Assembly: GCF_002865645.1 (NCBI RefSeq)
Contig: NW_020194517.1
Location: 744,001-808,000 of the forward strand
Origin: Hyaloscypha bicolor E
Lineage: Eukaryota > Ascomycota > Leotiomycetes > Helotiales > Hyaloscyphaceae
Direction of reading: 5' to 3'
DNA: 64,000 bases
Made by a program: the position numbers and the translations under genes. Below are positions 10,960 to 22,000 of this stretch, one piece after another. Numbering within the stretch: position 1 is the first letter of the stretch; every line of letters starts with the position of its first letter. The notes beneath the pieces are model-generated. The model worked only from the letters and a program-made list of their open reading frames with translations. It did not search any database and was not told the DNA's origin.

Positions 10960-11950
10960 TCAACGGATTCCCATCAATACTGCTACAAGTACCAGGAACC
11001 ACCCAGACGAGTACGGAACGAACAAAGTTGACATTACTGAGCCTTGGGAACCTTTCTCGATCTGCGCCACCTCTCCCTCTTTAGTCACGGTGTATGTTGC
11101 TGCGGGTGCTTCAACCACTGTATTGGTGATCGTGATCGGCGTTACTTGCCCATTTATCATAGAAGAAGGAGAGATAGAAACTGGACCGGATGTTGCGGTT
11201 CCAGCATCGCTAGTTGTTGAATTGAGCGAGGTCCCAATGATGGAGGCGGTTGAAATATGTATGCATCCGTTCGGCGAACACAGGTCGTTCTTTGGACAAC
11301 ATCCACCACCAGTTTCGGCAGAACATTGAACAAGAGATGCTAGGCATTTCGGTGGGCGGGACTCGGAGGCTTGACACTCGAATTGTGACTTGGACGCATT
11401 GCAGCAGAAAATTCCCGACAGAGTAAACGATCCCACGTAACACACTGCCCAAGGTGGGCAACATATGTTCTGGCTCACCTGTCAGCGCGCCCACGATCAA
11501 CGTATCCCAGGTGCCTCCACTCACAGGTTGCTCATATGTTTCGCAACTGCTCTGCTGATCCCCACAAACATAGTATGGTACATTGTGCTGTGGTGATCTT
11601 CTCTGTGGATCCACTTTCCAAACTTCCTGCCTCCTCAAAGGGAGAAACAAAGTGTCTGCGTAAAACTTGTCCTGTTCCTGACTCTCGTCCCTGACCTTCA
11701 GCCAGCCTTGACCTCCGAATTCCCGGTAGTATTGGTGTGCAACAAAAAGAAGGCAGATTGCCATAACGAGGACGACCACCCCTGCTAGACAGTAAATTAA
11801 CCACCGGTAGCGAAAAAGCCCATCGCGAAAGCTAGAAGTACGAGAACTAGAGGAGGATCGAGAGAATCCCGGCTGAGGAGGTTGGGAAGTTGATTGCGGA
11901 TTCATTGATGAATCGGTACTGATGGAAGAAGTGATGGATATTTTGGGCAA
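10960..11950 (-). CDS. Membrane-anchored cysteine-rich protein
   Basis: Two exons, 11950-11525 and 11478-10960, joined by a 46-nt intron give 314 aa. The N-terminal 45 residues are Ser-rich and cytosolic in style. One transmembrane helix follows (WLIYCLAGVVVLVMAICLLF, about residues 50-69). The lumenal or external part carries ICCPPWAVCY, a CC/C cluster and a module C-x8-CC-x5-C-x4-C (CSAETGGGCCPKNDLCSPNGC), then a Ser/Thr linker. The C terminus is hydrophobic (WFLVLVAVLMGI), as in GPI-anchored proteins or a second helix. The GGGCC-x5-C module is the same type as in the repeat protein at 32.7-34.8 kb. Function unknown; a cell-surface role is inferred from topology. Confidence 0.75.
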
Positions 11951-12783
11951 CGAGCATCAGAGCGAACGAAACTTGATGAGAAAGATATATGAGACGTTCG
12001 AATGCCATCTAGGTACGGTAGGTTTGTGGACCTCCAAGAGGTGTGAAGGAGAGACACAAGGTCTGACGGTCGCTTGACATAATGAGAAGGAAGGCACGTA
12101 GATTGCGAACCCGCGAAGAAAGCGCATTTGGAAAGAGCGAGCAATATTATCGCTCCCAAGACAAACAACAGCATCATGAGACTTGACAACATGGAAAAAG
12201 CGATGCAGTGCACAAATTAGGGGAGAAGACAACTGCTCAAGCAATATTCCTTAATGCCTCCCTCGCCCGCGGGAGCCATCGTGTCCAACACCTAGGGTAG
12301 AGCGTGGATGAGAGCGCATCCTGATGGCTGAGAAATGATTCAGGGACGGCTTCTAATGATGTTGTTGTTGTTGACATAAGAGACGACAAGGATATTAAAA
12401 AGGGGCTCAGGGGGGTTGAAATGATTGGTCAATGCAGCGGCTTGCGAGCTCGAAGCATCTCAGCGGCCGAGCACCAATCCGGGTGCTCTCTTGCATCAAA
12501 CCTGCAGTGACTCTCATCATTCTGACTTCAGATTGACTGCTCGGAAGCATACGGTGATGACTCTCTCAAGACGAATTGGCTGTGGCCCCTTCCACAACCA
12601 ATTAGTCATCGAAACGGAAAGGCCGAGGTACGATGGCTAGCTTCTACGGCGGCCCATGCCGGATGCCCAAGAAGACTTGGAGGTCCATATACAGATGCTT
12701 GACGACCGAGGGCCGACGAAAGGAGGAAAAACATAAATATTCCGTGCTACGAACCATTGCCCATTAAAAATCAATCGATCAAA
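11951..12783. other. Divergent intergenic region between cysteine-rich gene and acyl-CoA oxidase
   Basis: Holds the promoters of both flanking genes. A short GTT microsatellite occurs near 12360-12372. No other gene seen. Confidence 0.4.
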
Positions 12784-15227
12784 ATGTCTCCAACTCCTCA
12801 ATGGGTGAAAGATTTGAAGCCCTCTCCTCCCCAAGGCACTGACCTTCTCGCAGCGGAGCGAGAGAAGTCCAAGGTCGCTGTGGAGAAATTGTCCGAATTT
12901 CTCTTCACCAAGGAGGTACTGGAGCGTCAAGACCGTATCTTGAAGATCCTGCAAGCCGAGAAAGTCTTCGACAAATCCCAGAATTACTTCGATGGCCGCG
13001 TCGACCGATTCAAGGCCTCCCTGGCCCGGGCCAAGAGACTGAGGCAACTTCAAGTCAAGCATAATTGGGATCCAGAAGAATATATGTGTGCCAACGAGCT
13101 TATATCAGAGCCTACTCCATACGGGCTTCATGCGTCGATGTATTTGGTAGGTTTAAGACAATCCTATACGACCAATTGCTTACTCGCTTGCCCTCCAGAC
13201 AACACTCCGAGACCAAGGTACGCCAGAACAGCACAAACTCTTCCTCGAACCCGCAGAGAATTACAAGGCGATTGGATGCTATGCACAGACCGAAGTAAAC
13301 TTCCATTTTCTTGGTTAATCAAATAAACTAGCTAATAGTGCTCATTAGCTCGGTCATGGCAGCAATGTTCGTGGGTTGGAAACGTAGGTGTTAGGGGACG
13401 AAACCCATTCTCATTGTTTAACCCTCCTATGTTTTATCTAAATGAATAATTGTTGACTTTATCGTTAACCTAGGACCGCAACCTGGGACTTTAAAACCAA
13501 GTCATTCATCCTACACTCGCCCCATCTTACAGCTTCGAAATGGTGGATTGGTTCTCTTGGACGGACTGCAAATCATGCTGTCGTTATGGCACAGCTGATT
13601 ATTGGCAACAAGCCCTTTGGCCCACATCCTTTCGTCTGTCAGATCAGAGACATGAAGACCCACGAACCCCTCGAAGGCGTTCACGTTGGAGATATCGGTC
13701 CTAAGTTTGGTTACAATACAATGGATAACGGATTTCTCCTTTTCAACCGTAAGTCGTTAGTTCCTCCGAGACCCATCTCCTCGCTCGCACGATACTACAT
13801 CAAATCCTCTACTTTCAAACAGAGCTAATCCGCGAATCTGACTTTCAGACGTTCGAATTCCCCATGTCAATATGTTGGCACGGTTCTCTTCCGTTGATCC
13901 TGAGTCTGGCAAATACATCAGACCTTCTTCACCCTCTCTCATCTATGGCACTCTAACTTGGGTACGATCAACAATCGTGCTTCAGTCAGGTGGCGTCTTA
14001 GCGCGGGGTATTACGATCGCAACAAGATATGCAGCTGTCCGACGTCAATTCCAGGACCGAGATGCGCCTTCAGATGCACATGGTGAAAATCAAGTCCTCA
14101 ATTACACCATAGTTCAATTCCGTTTGCTTCCTCTACTTGCAGCAACATTCGCTCTACACTTCACTGGAAAGGCTATGATGGCATTGTACCAAGAGAACCA
14201 GAAGAAGATGCAATCAGATGTTGGAAAAACCTCGGACATCAACAGGGGAGCTGGCCCAGAGGAGACACACTCCGGGAGCGATCTGCTTGCCGATCTTCAT
14301 GCTACATCCTGCGGCCTCAAAGCTCTCGGTAGCACCACGGCAGCTGAAGGACTCGAAGTATGCCGAAGAGCCTGTGGTGGCCACGGCTATTCGAGTTTCG
14401 GAGGAATTGGCGCATGGTATGCGGATTATCTACCAACCACAACTTGGGAAGGTGATAATTATATGTTGACTCAACAGGTTGCTCGATATGTAGGCCTTGT
14501 GTTTATACTCAAAGATCCACTGCTGATTATCTTGTAGTTATTGAAATCCGCACGTGCTGTTCTGAAGGGCAATGCTCCAAACAACGATACGACTCGAATC
14601 TTCACCACCTTCCTTCAGAAACAAGATATGGGTGCTGCTCACGACGTTCTTGGTTCAGACAGCGATCTTGTGGATGCCTTCGCCTGGCGTACTTCTTTCT
14701 TGACATTCGAGGCTCTGAAACATCGAGACACTGAGAAAAACTCCTGGAACTCTTTGTTGGTTGATTTCTGGCGCCTTAGCACCGCTCACTCAGAATATCT
14801 TGTGGTCAAGAACTTCTACGATGCGCTCCAAAGTCAGAGTCTGCAATACGAGCTCGACCCCGCCACGATCGATGTTCTGCACAAGCTCTTCCGTCTCTAT
14901 GCACTCAACACACTTGAGAAAGGCGCTTCCGAATTCTATTCCTCGGCTGCTGTCACCGTTCGCCAGATTCAGTTAGCAAGGACTAAGACTGTCATGAGAC
15001 TGCTCGAGGAGGTCAGACCTCATGCTTTGAGACTTGTAGATGCTTGGAGATTCCCTGATTGGCAACTTGACTCTTCACTAGGTCGCAAGGATGGCAAAGT
15101 TTATGAGGATATGTTTTACCGGGCCAGTGAGCTCAATCCACTCAATGGGTTGACTGTTGATCCGTACCCGGATAGTGATGTGTTGATTAAGAAAGATGAG
15201 ACGGCAAAATTTAGGAGCAAGTTGTAA
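12784..15227 (+). CDS. pox1: Peroxisomal acyl-CoA oxidase
   Basis: Six exons, 12784-13146, 13199-13294, 13349-13383, 13474-13748, 13849-14489 and 14538-15227, give 699 aa, the usual length of the family. The protein oxidises fatty acyl-CoA to trans-2-enoyl-CoA with FAD and transfers electrons to oxygen, giving H2O2: the first step of peroxisomal beta-oxidation. Visible signatures are the acyl-CoA dehydrogenase-like fold segments CYAQTELGHGSNVRGLETTA, WWIGSLG, IGPKFGYNTMDNGFLLF, the RACGGHGYSSFGG loop and TTTWEGDNYMLTQQVARY. The last three residues are SKL, a canonical PTS1 peroxisomal import signal. Exon 3 is only 35 nt; all introns are 48-100 nt. The ATG at 12784 is chosen because it opens the conserved N terminus. 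Confidence 0.95.
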
Positions 15228-15622
15228 ATTGTAAATGGGGGCTTTGTATATATATATGTTGCTCCCCTGCTTGAATATGATTGGAAGGAAAAGTCTCAAC
15301 TCAGCTCAGTCTTGGCTCTGGAACAGAATTCACATCTGCATCATTCCGTGACAAAGCCATGTTCAAAAATAAGAAACGTTCTGCAAGAGATAAGTGAAAG
15401 AAACTCACTGGAAGCGTGGAAGTAATAGTACTGTGACCCAAAGAGAAGTTGCGAGGCTGATAGAACCATCCAGCCTCGTCGGCTTCGCAACCGCCGACCA
15501 TGAGATCCACTTTGACCCAAATGAACTCCATCGTCTTGACAACACACGATTGTACACCATGCATTAATGTCCTCCCGACCCCATTTACCACCGCCGCTAC
15601 CAACTCAATAGCCCTTCACAGC

Positions 15623-17372
15623 ATGGCTGACTCCGCAGACGAGCCGCTGATGCGGCATGAGCCGGAGAACGATGACGATCCAGCTGTTGCCGTTGACCTT
15701 TCCGATGTCTCTCTCCTCCTCGAGAAGAATCTGCGGCATCCAGGTCTATTCGTGTGGCTACTTACTTTCTCAGCGGGGATCAGTGGGCTGTTATTCGGAT
15801 GTGGGTATCCCTCAACTACAAACAGAAGGAAATGACTGATGAAAATGGTAGACGACACTGGAGTCATTTCCGCGACCCTCGTCTCGATCAATAGCTCCCT
15901 CGGCCACCCATTGACGACTCTGGACAAGAGTCTTATAACTTCTGCGACGGCGCTGTTTGCATTGCTCGTCTCTCCCATCTCTGGCGTGCTGGCAGATAAG
16001 TTTGGAAGGAAGAGAGTTGTGCTGTTGGCGGATATTGCGTTTATCCTCGGTGCTTTAGTACAGACTGCCACCTCCTCTGTGGCGGGGATGATTGCTGGCC
16101 GATCGATCGTGGGACTTGCTGTTGGGGCGGGAAGTTTCGTGGCCCCGTTATATATTGCTGAACTTGCGCCAGCTCCGTTCAGAGGGAGACTGGTGACGCT
16201 AAATGTTTTATTTGTTACACTTGGACAGGTGGTGGCCTATATTGTCGGTTGGGTTTTTGCGGAATGGGGGAATGAGAATACGGGCTGGAGGTGGATGGTT
16301 GGTCTAGGGGCTTTGCCGGCTGCGGTCCAGTGTTTGGTTATGTTGATTATGCCAGAGACGCCGAGATGGCTTGTCCAAGTGGGACAACATGATGAGGCTA
16401 GGAGTGTTTTGAACAAGGTGTTTGGAGGTGGTATTGAGATACAGCGTATGGTTGATCATGTTCTGAGAGGGATTGAGAACGAAGTTCGAGAAGAGGAGGA
16501 AGCGAAGAGAGGGAGGCTGAGAGGTCAGAGTAAGAAGGGAAAATCAACTTGGCTTACTGGCTCGAAAGATAATTGGAAAGAGCTGTTCAGAATTGGTGGG
16601 AATAGAAGAGCATTGACTATTGCTTGCTTGCTGCAAGGTCTCCAGCAACTATGCGGTTTCGTAAGGAAGAGTGGCCTAGAGCAACTTGGTTTCAAGCTGA
16701 CTGAACTTATAGAACTCCTTGATGTACTTCTCCGCCACCATCTTCACCATCCTGGGCTTCGAAAGCCCAACTCTAACCTCTCTCTCGGTGGCGCTGACGA
16801 ACTTCCTCATGACTTGCGCCGCTCTGTTACTCATCGACCGTATTGGACGAAGGCGTATCCTCCTCTGGTCCATCCCAATCATGTCCATTGGCCTCCTTCT
16901 CTGCAGTTTTGGATTCCATTTCATCACCCTGCCCGCTGATCTTAACTCGAAGAATCCATCATCTTCTTCATCTGCACATGAAGAGATCCCGCTCTCAGAA
17001 CGAACAGCTCCATTACTCGTCCTTGCAAGCGTAATGCTGTATGTCGGCGCCTATGCTCTCGGACTTGGGAACGTCCCTTGGATGCAGAGCGAGCTCTTCC
17101 CTCTCAATGTGCGCTCCCTTGGCTCGGGACTAAGTACGAGTACGAACTGGGGCGCAAATTTCGTTGTTGGGTTGACCTTCTTGCCAATGATGGAGTTCCT
17201 GACGCCTGCTTGGACATTTGTGATCTATGCCATTGTATGCGTAGCAGGATGGCTTTGCATCTGGCGTATATACCCCGAAACAAAGGGATTATCTTTGGAG
17301 GAGACGGGAACGTTGCTTGCGGATGGTTGGGGCGTGAGGGAAAGTTTGAGGAGAGCAGAGGAAAGGAGCTAG
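15623..17372 (+). CDS. MFS sugar/myo-inositol transporter
   Basis: Three exons, 15623-15800, 15852-16660 and 16713-17372, give 548 aa. Twelve hydrophobic segments are visible. Sugar-porter signatures are present: YDTGVISA after helix 1, LADKFGRKR in loop 2-3, the PETPRWL motif before the central loop, DRIGRRR in loop 8-9 and YPETKGLSLEE after helix 12. The order and spelling of these motifs are closest to ITR-type proton/myo-inositol symporters, although hexose transport cannot be excluded. A charged cytosolic loop of about 70 residues separates the halves. An in-frame ATG at 15500 exists upstream; the one at 15623 opens a typical acidic N terminus and is preferred. It acts at the plasma membrane by family knowledge. 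Confidence 0.9.
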
Positions 17373-17640
17373 GCTGGTCGGCATGGCGATGGCCATGGAA
17401 ATTTTTTAGAGAGAAGATATAAAGTCTTCCGACTTTTGGCCGAAACGCCAACACGCAATTCTCACAATTTTTGAGACGTTTTAAGCACCTCTTCCAACTC
17501 AAAAGGCCGATCTTGCCATCAACATCACAAGCACCTCTTTTGACACCAAGTTTGCAATATCTGCTCGCAACACTGGATGAGTGGACGAGGACAAGGAAGA
17601 CGATTATCTGCCGGATCCTCCTGCTTTCAACGCCTGGACG

Positions 17641-17670
17641 TTCGCCCCACCACATTCACCACCACCACCA
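17641..17670 (+). repeat. CAC/CCA trinucleotide microsatellite
   Basis: A run of CAC units in the leader region upstream of the small coiled-coil gene. No coding role evident. Confidence 0.6.
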
Positions 17671-17914
17671 CCACCACTGCCAATTGCGCTAAATAGTCTT
17701 TGCAAAGAAGAAAGATTAGCGGAGAGTAAGTGCTTATGTCTCGTTCCCCTTCTCTATCGTCTCTTTGAATATCTCCTGCCATGAGTTGCTTTCATCAGAG
17801 GTTCTTACTGCTGTCATTCAAGTCCATTGAACGGACGAAAGTAAACCAACCAGGGGGAAGACTCCAGTCAAAAGCACATCATTATCATTTATTAATCCTT
17901 TGTGTAGTTTCATA

Positions 17915-18397
17915 ATGACTACTCCGGCAGACGAGACGACCCAAAGCCCACCCGAAACAACAGACGAAGACCAATTAATAGCCAATCTCATCCAAGCAGC
18001 CAATTTCTTGCAAGACCAAATCAATACAGTCGAGCAACTCCTCTCGTCCCGCCAAAGCATCGACCATCTCCTACCTCGACTCGTCGAGTTTGATAAGCTC
18101 TTGCGGGAAAGTCTGAAGGTTGCTCTGAAGACCTTGGAAATGGACGATAAGGAAATGGAGCGCTTTAGAAAGATCTTGCAACGGTCGAGGAAGTTGAGGG
18201 AGCGGGTTGGTGGGATGAATAGGAAGGCGAGGATGGGTGAGAACCTTTTGGAGGGGCTTTTTGCTTGTGGGGACCTTAGGAGGATGGTTTTGGGTGACCT
18301 GTTTTGTCGGGACTTTGAGGAGCTCTCATTGGGCATGCAAGGACATGGGGACGAGAATGAGGAGAAGACGGGTGGAAAGGGGGAGGGAATGGAGTAA
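17915..18397 (+). CDS. Small helical coiled-coil protein, unknown function
   Basis: A single uninterrupted frame of 160 codons with an ATG in reasonable context. The N-terminal 20 residues are Thr/Glu-rich. Residues about 25-105 form heptad-like amphipathic helices (for example LIANLIQAANFLQDQI and ESLKVALKTLEMDDKEMERF), then a basic segment RKILQRSRKLRERVGG, and the tail is Gly/Glu-rich. There is no signal peptide or membrane helix. An antisense open frame covers the same interval but is proline/serine-rich shadow sequence. I do not recognise the family. The composition suggests a subunit of a larger complex, which is inference only. Confidence 0.6.
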   Translation: MTTPADETTQSPPETTDEDQLIANLIQAANFLQDQINTVEQLLSSRQSIDHLLPRLVEFDKLLRESLKVALKTLEMDDKEMERFRKILQRSRKLRERVGGMNRKARMGENLLEGLFACGDLRRMVLGDLFCRDFEELSLGMQGHGDENEEKTGGKGEGME

Positions 18398-19319
18398 TGG
18401 GCGATATATGTGGATAAGGACCATACTGAATGTGAAGGAGTGGCATGCATAACGACAATGCACTTGGATAGATTAGAGAGACGAGAACAATGTAACCATG
18501 GACGATACCTGTGCTGTCAGTTCTCTTTCGTCCCTGATCTGAATTATGTGAGTGATAATAGCCTTACATTATTCTGCGCCCTCTTGAAATTGCTATGCGC
18601 ATTTTGTGTATCAATATCCAAGCTCCTAGATTGCTCTCAGCTTTAGTTTTTGCTCACACTACTTCGAATCTCGTAATATCACATGGCAATCCTACTGTAA
18701 TCCCTAGAAATAGCAATGGATTCTACAGGCTTGCAGGACGGACGTCGGCCTTTGAAAATGAAAAAAAGCCCATCTATCTCCTCTCACAGCCTTGCATCGG
18801 CATTCGGGCTCGGCCTGGAGAATTTTCAAGTCCTGGCAACCCCTGCACAACCCAGCCCTCGCTGAATTTGAGACGAGAGCTCCACCGTTTCCCGTTCAAG
18901 ACGCCACCTCACAATACAGTATGACATCACTGTCAAGCGCAATAGCAATATCTCAGGCAAAGAAAGGACAATCTTTGATCTTCCCCGGGACAAGCTAGTG
19001 AAGGTAAGGTTAAAGGTTCTTAAGTCCAGAGCTATTGCCGACCAGCCCTGCGTTCGGACGTGGCCGAGCAGCACCTGCAGGCTCTGATCTCCGAGGCAGA
19101 GGCACAGCGAGTGCCCAGTGACGAAATCACTCACAGACCCTGCTCGCTGCGAGATTCTGCGGGCGGCTTACTAATGCACCTCGGTGATCGGTCGAAGCTT
19201 GTTGACGCCTCACAGACAGAGCTGTGCCAATAAATAGCAAGGCACCCCTCCCTCATTTTTACAATTGGCGATTCAGTCCAGTTCCTTCACTCTTTCCATT
19301 GTCCCCAACAGTCGCCAAC
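18398..19319. other. Intergenic region, no gene recognised
   Basis: No convincing frame. It should contain the terminator of the coiled-coil gene and the promoter of the MFS transporter. Confidence 0.4.
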
Positions 19320-21301
19320 ATGAATGAAGCTGATCGAGAGATGGAGAGGAACGAGCGGGATGCCTCTCCCGAGAGGTTCTCCGCAGTGCGCCCCAGCCAT
19401 GAGATTGAGCGAATTGCTACCGCGTCCAGCACCTCGACAGAGTCCTCAGAAGGGTCTGTTGCGCGGAGGGACAGCGCCATGCGTCGAATGTCAACACAGA
19501 GAGACTTAGAAAGACACCCAACGGTCATCAGTCGGATACATACAGCAAAATCGCAGCACGCGGGCACCATTGGACGGAGTCTTACTGGCAAGAGCCGCGA
19601 GAGCAGGCGGCCCCTTCCTGAGATGGGGTTAGGCAAGCCGTATCCACCACTTCTACCAGCTCAGGAGGAATATGTGGTTGAGTTTTCTGGTCCTGACGAT
19701 CCGTTGCACGCTCAGAATTGGCCAATGAAGAAAAAGTGAGTTGATGTGGGATTGCCCCTCCTGATAAGCTCTCGTCTAACCGTCTCACTTAGGGTTCTCA
19801 CTGCAGTCATGCTAGGATACACTACATTGGTATCGGCATTTACGTCCAGTATTTTCTCGACCGCGACTCGAACAGTAGCTGCACAATATCACGTTTCGAC
19901 TGAGGTTGGATTGCTTGGTCTTTCACTTTATGTGCTTGGATTTGCACTTGGACCTACATTCTGGGCCCCTCTCAGCGAATTGAGAGGACGAAGACTACCG
20001 ATCGTCATTTCGATGTTTGGCTTCTCGATTTTCCAGATTGGGGTCGCAGCCGCGAAGGATTTACAGACCATCTTTCTGTGCCGCTTTTGGGGAGGTGGGT
20101 CATATCCACTCGCTCCGGAGTTTAGAGCTGACCTGCATAGGTATTTTTGGTGCATGTCCACTTGCCGTGGTTGCCGCTATTTTCTCCGACATGTTCGATA
20201 ACAGGACTCGTGGATTGGCTATCACCGTTTTCTCAATGACAGTTTTCACTGGTCCGCTTTTGGCGCCATTCATTGGTGGCTTCATTGTGGAAAGCTACCT
20301 CGGATGGAGATGGACTGAGTGGTAATTATATTCTCTCCGTATCCTCAATTTAGATGCTAACAATACCCAACAGGTTAGTTGCTATCATGGGTTTTGTTGC
20401 CTTCTTCTTGGATCTCTTTTTCCTGGAAGAGACCTACCCACCTGTGATACTCATCTCCAAGGCCGCCGAATTACGCCGAAGAACCAAGAACTGGGGTATC
20501 CACGCCAAGCAAGAAGAAATCGAAATCGATTTCCGCGAGCTGGTCACCAAGAACTTCTCCCGTCCCATGCGTCTCCTGTTCACCGAGCCCATCGTGCTCC
20601 TCCTCTCAATCTATATGGCCTTCATCTACGGCCTCCTTTACCTCTTCCTTACCGCCTACCCCATCGTATTCCAGCAAATTCACGGGATGAGCGGAGGCGT
20701 TGGCGGCCTGCCCTACTTCGGGATGATCATAGGCATGGTCTGTGCCGGAATCTACATCGCACTAACCCAACCCAGCTACAACAAAAAGCTCGCAGCAAAC
20801 AACGGCATCCCGGTTCCAGAATGGCGTATCCCACCCATCATCATCGGCGGATTTTCCTTCGCAGGCGGCTTGTTCTGGTTCGGATGGTCGGGCTACAAGA
20901 GAGAGATCCATTGGATTGTCCCCACGCTCTCCGGGCTTCTTACTGGTTTCGGCCTGCTCTCCATCTTCCTGCAGGCTTTGAACTATCTCGTGGATGCATA
21001 CCTCATGTTCGCTGCGTCAGCGATTGCGGGAAACACGTTCCTGCGTTCGTTGGCTGGAGCAGGCTTCCCGCTCTTCTCACAATACATGTTCAAGGCCCTA
21101 GGTGTGCAGTGGGCAGGTACATTACTTGGCTGTGTTGCTCTTTGTCTGGTTCCGATTCCCGTGGCGTTTCTGATTTACGGAGAGAGGATCAGGAGGAAGA
21201 GTGCCTTTGCGCCGACGAAGCCTATAGAGCCCGTGAGCGAGGAGGATGAGGTGCCTGCTGGCTTGGTTCAGGAGAAGACGACGACGGACAACAATGTTTG
21301 A
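19320..21301 (+). CDS. MFS transporter, DHA1 (drug:H+ / polyamine) family
   Basis: Four exons, 19320-19735, 19793-20095, 20142-20321 and 20374-21301, give 608 aa. A long Ser/Arg-rich cytosolic N terminus (about 135 residues) precedes twelve helices. The block [15 protein letters not shown] just before helix 1 is typical of fungal DHA1 transporters of the TPO/FLR type. Loop 2-3 carries [11 protein letters not shown] (a GRR variant of motif A) and helix 5 has [12 protein letters not shown] with WRWTEW following (motif C region). [11 protein letters not shown] starts the large central loop. Substrates could be polyamines, drugs or secondary metabolites and cannot be told from sequence. No biosynthetic enzyme lies next to it. 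Introns are 46-57 nt with clear branch points. Confidence 0.9.
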
Positions 21302-22000
21302 GTTATGAGGTGGGATGACTTCTATGGTGTGGATAATGTTTCATATGGGTTGGATGGATATTCGGCGGCGTTTGTGATACCAAGAACGGGGTTTGGTCCT
21401 TTCGGGCATTTTTGTTAGGATAATCTGGTATCTATAGTCATACCAACCTAATGTCAAAGCCACAATTTCAGAAAGAAGCTCTTGATTGAGAAAATCAGCT
21501 AGGAAGTGTGCGTCACAATCACCAGGGATCAAATAACACACAGTAAATTAAAGTATTTTTCATTCAATTCAGCTTCTAATGAACGCTCCTCTCCTCTCTG
21601 ATCTGCCCTGTCTGCTATACTCTACACATCAATGAAGATCACAAGCAAGAAATCTCGTAAGGAAAAGATCGTTCTTTCCTGTCTGCCTGCTCGATATAGT
21701 CCCGTAGCTCGATAGGACAGAACCGTAGCTCTCTCAATAAGACCGAGCCACAAGTACGCCGTGCCAACGCCATGCTGGAAAAGAGAAATCCATGCTGCTT
21801 GCAATGCCCTCCATCACACAATATACTGCGGCTGATTATGTACCGCTCGTTGCTATGAAGACAAGTGGTGGTAAGCCCACCCAATCCGAAAAGAAAAGGA
21901 GAGATGCGGTAGTGAGACAAGTGACATGAATCGAACATTGTTACATCCCCTCCCTTTCTCGTCCCCTTCAACACCTGGACTCGGAGCCAGATGACACATT
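21302..22000. other. Convergent 3' intergenic region
   Basis: Lies between the 3' ends of the MFS transporter and the Bud6 gene. Only short frames; no gene seen. Confidence 0.4.

Noticed and set aside
17818..18450. 210-codon minus-strand open frame
   Set aside because: Antisense shadow of the coiled-coil gene; Ser/Pro-rich, no domain, and the plus-strand frame is more protein-like.
12784..21301. Metabolic gene cluster made of acyl-CoA oxidase and the two MFS transporters
   Set aside because: No scaffold biosynthetic enzyme or pathway regulator lies among them; each gene is of a common housekeeping or transport family.
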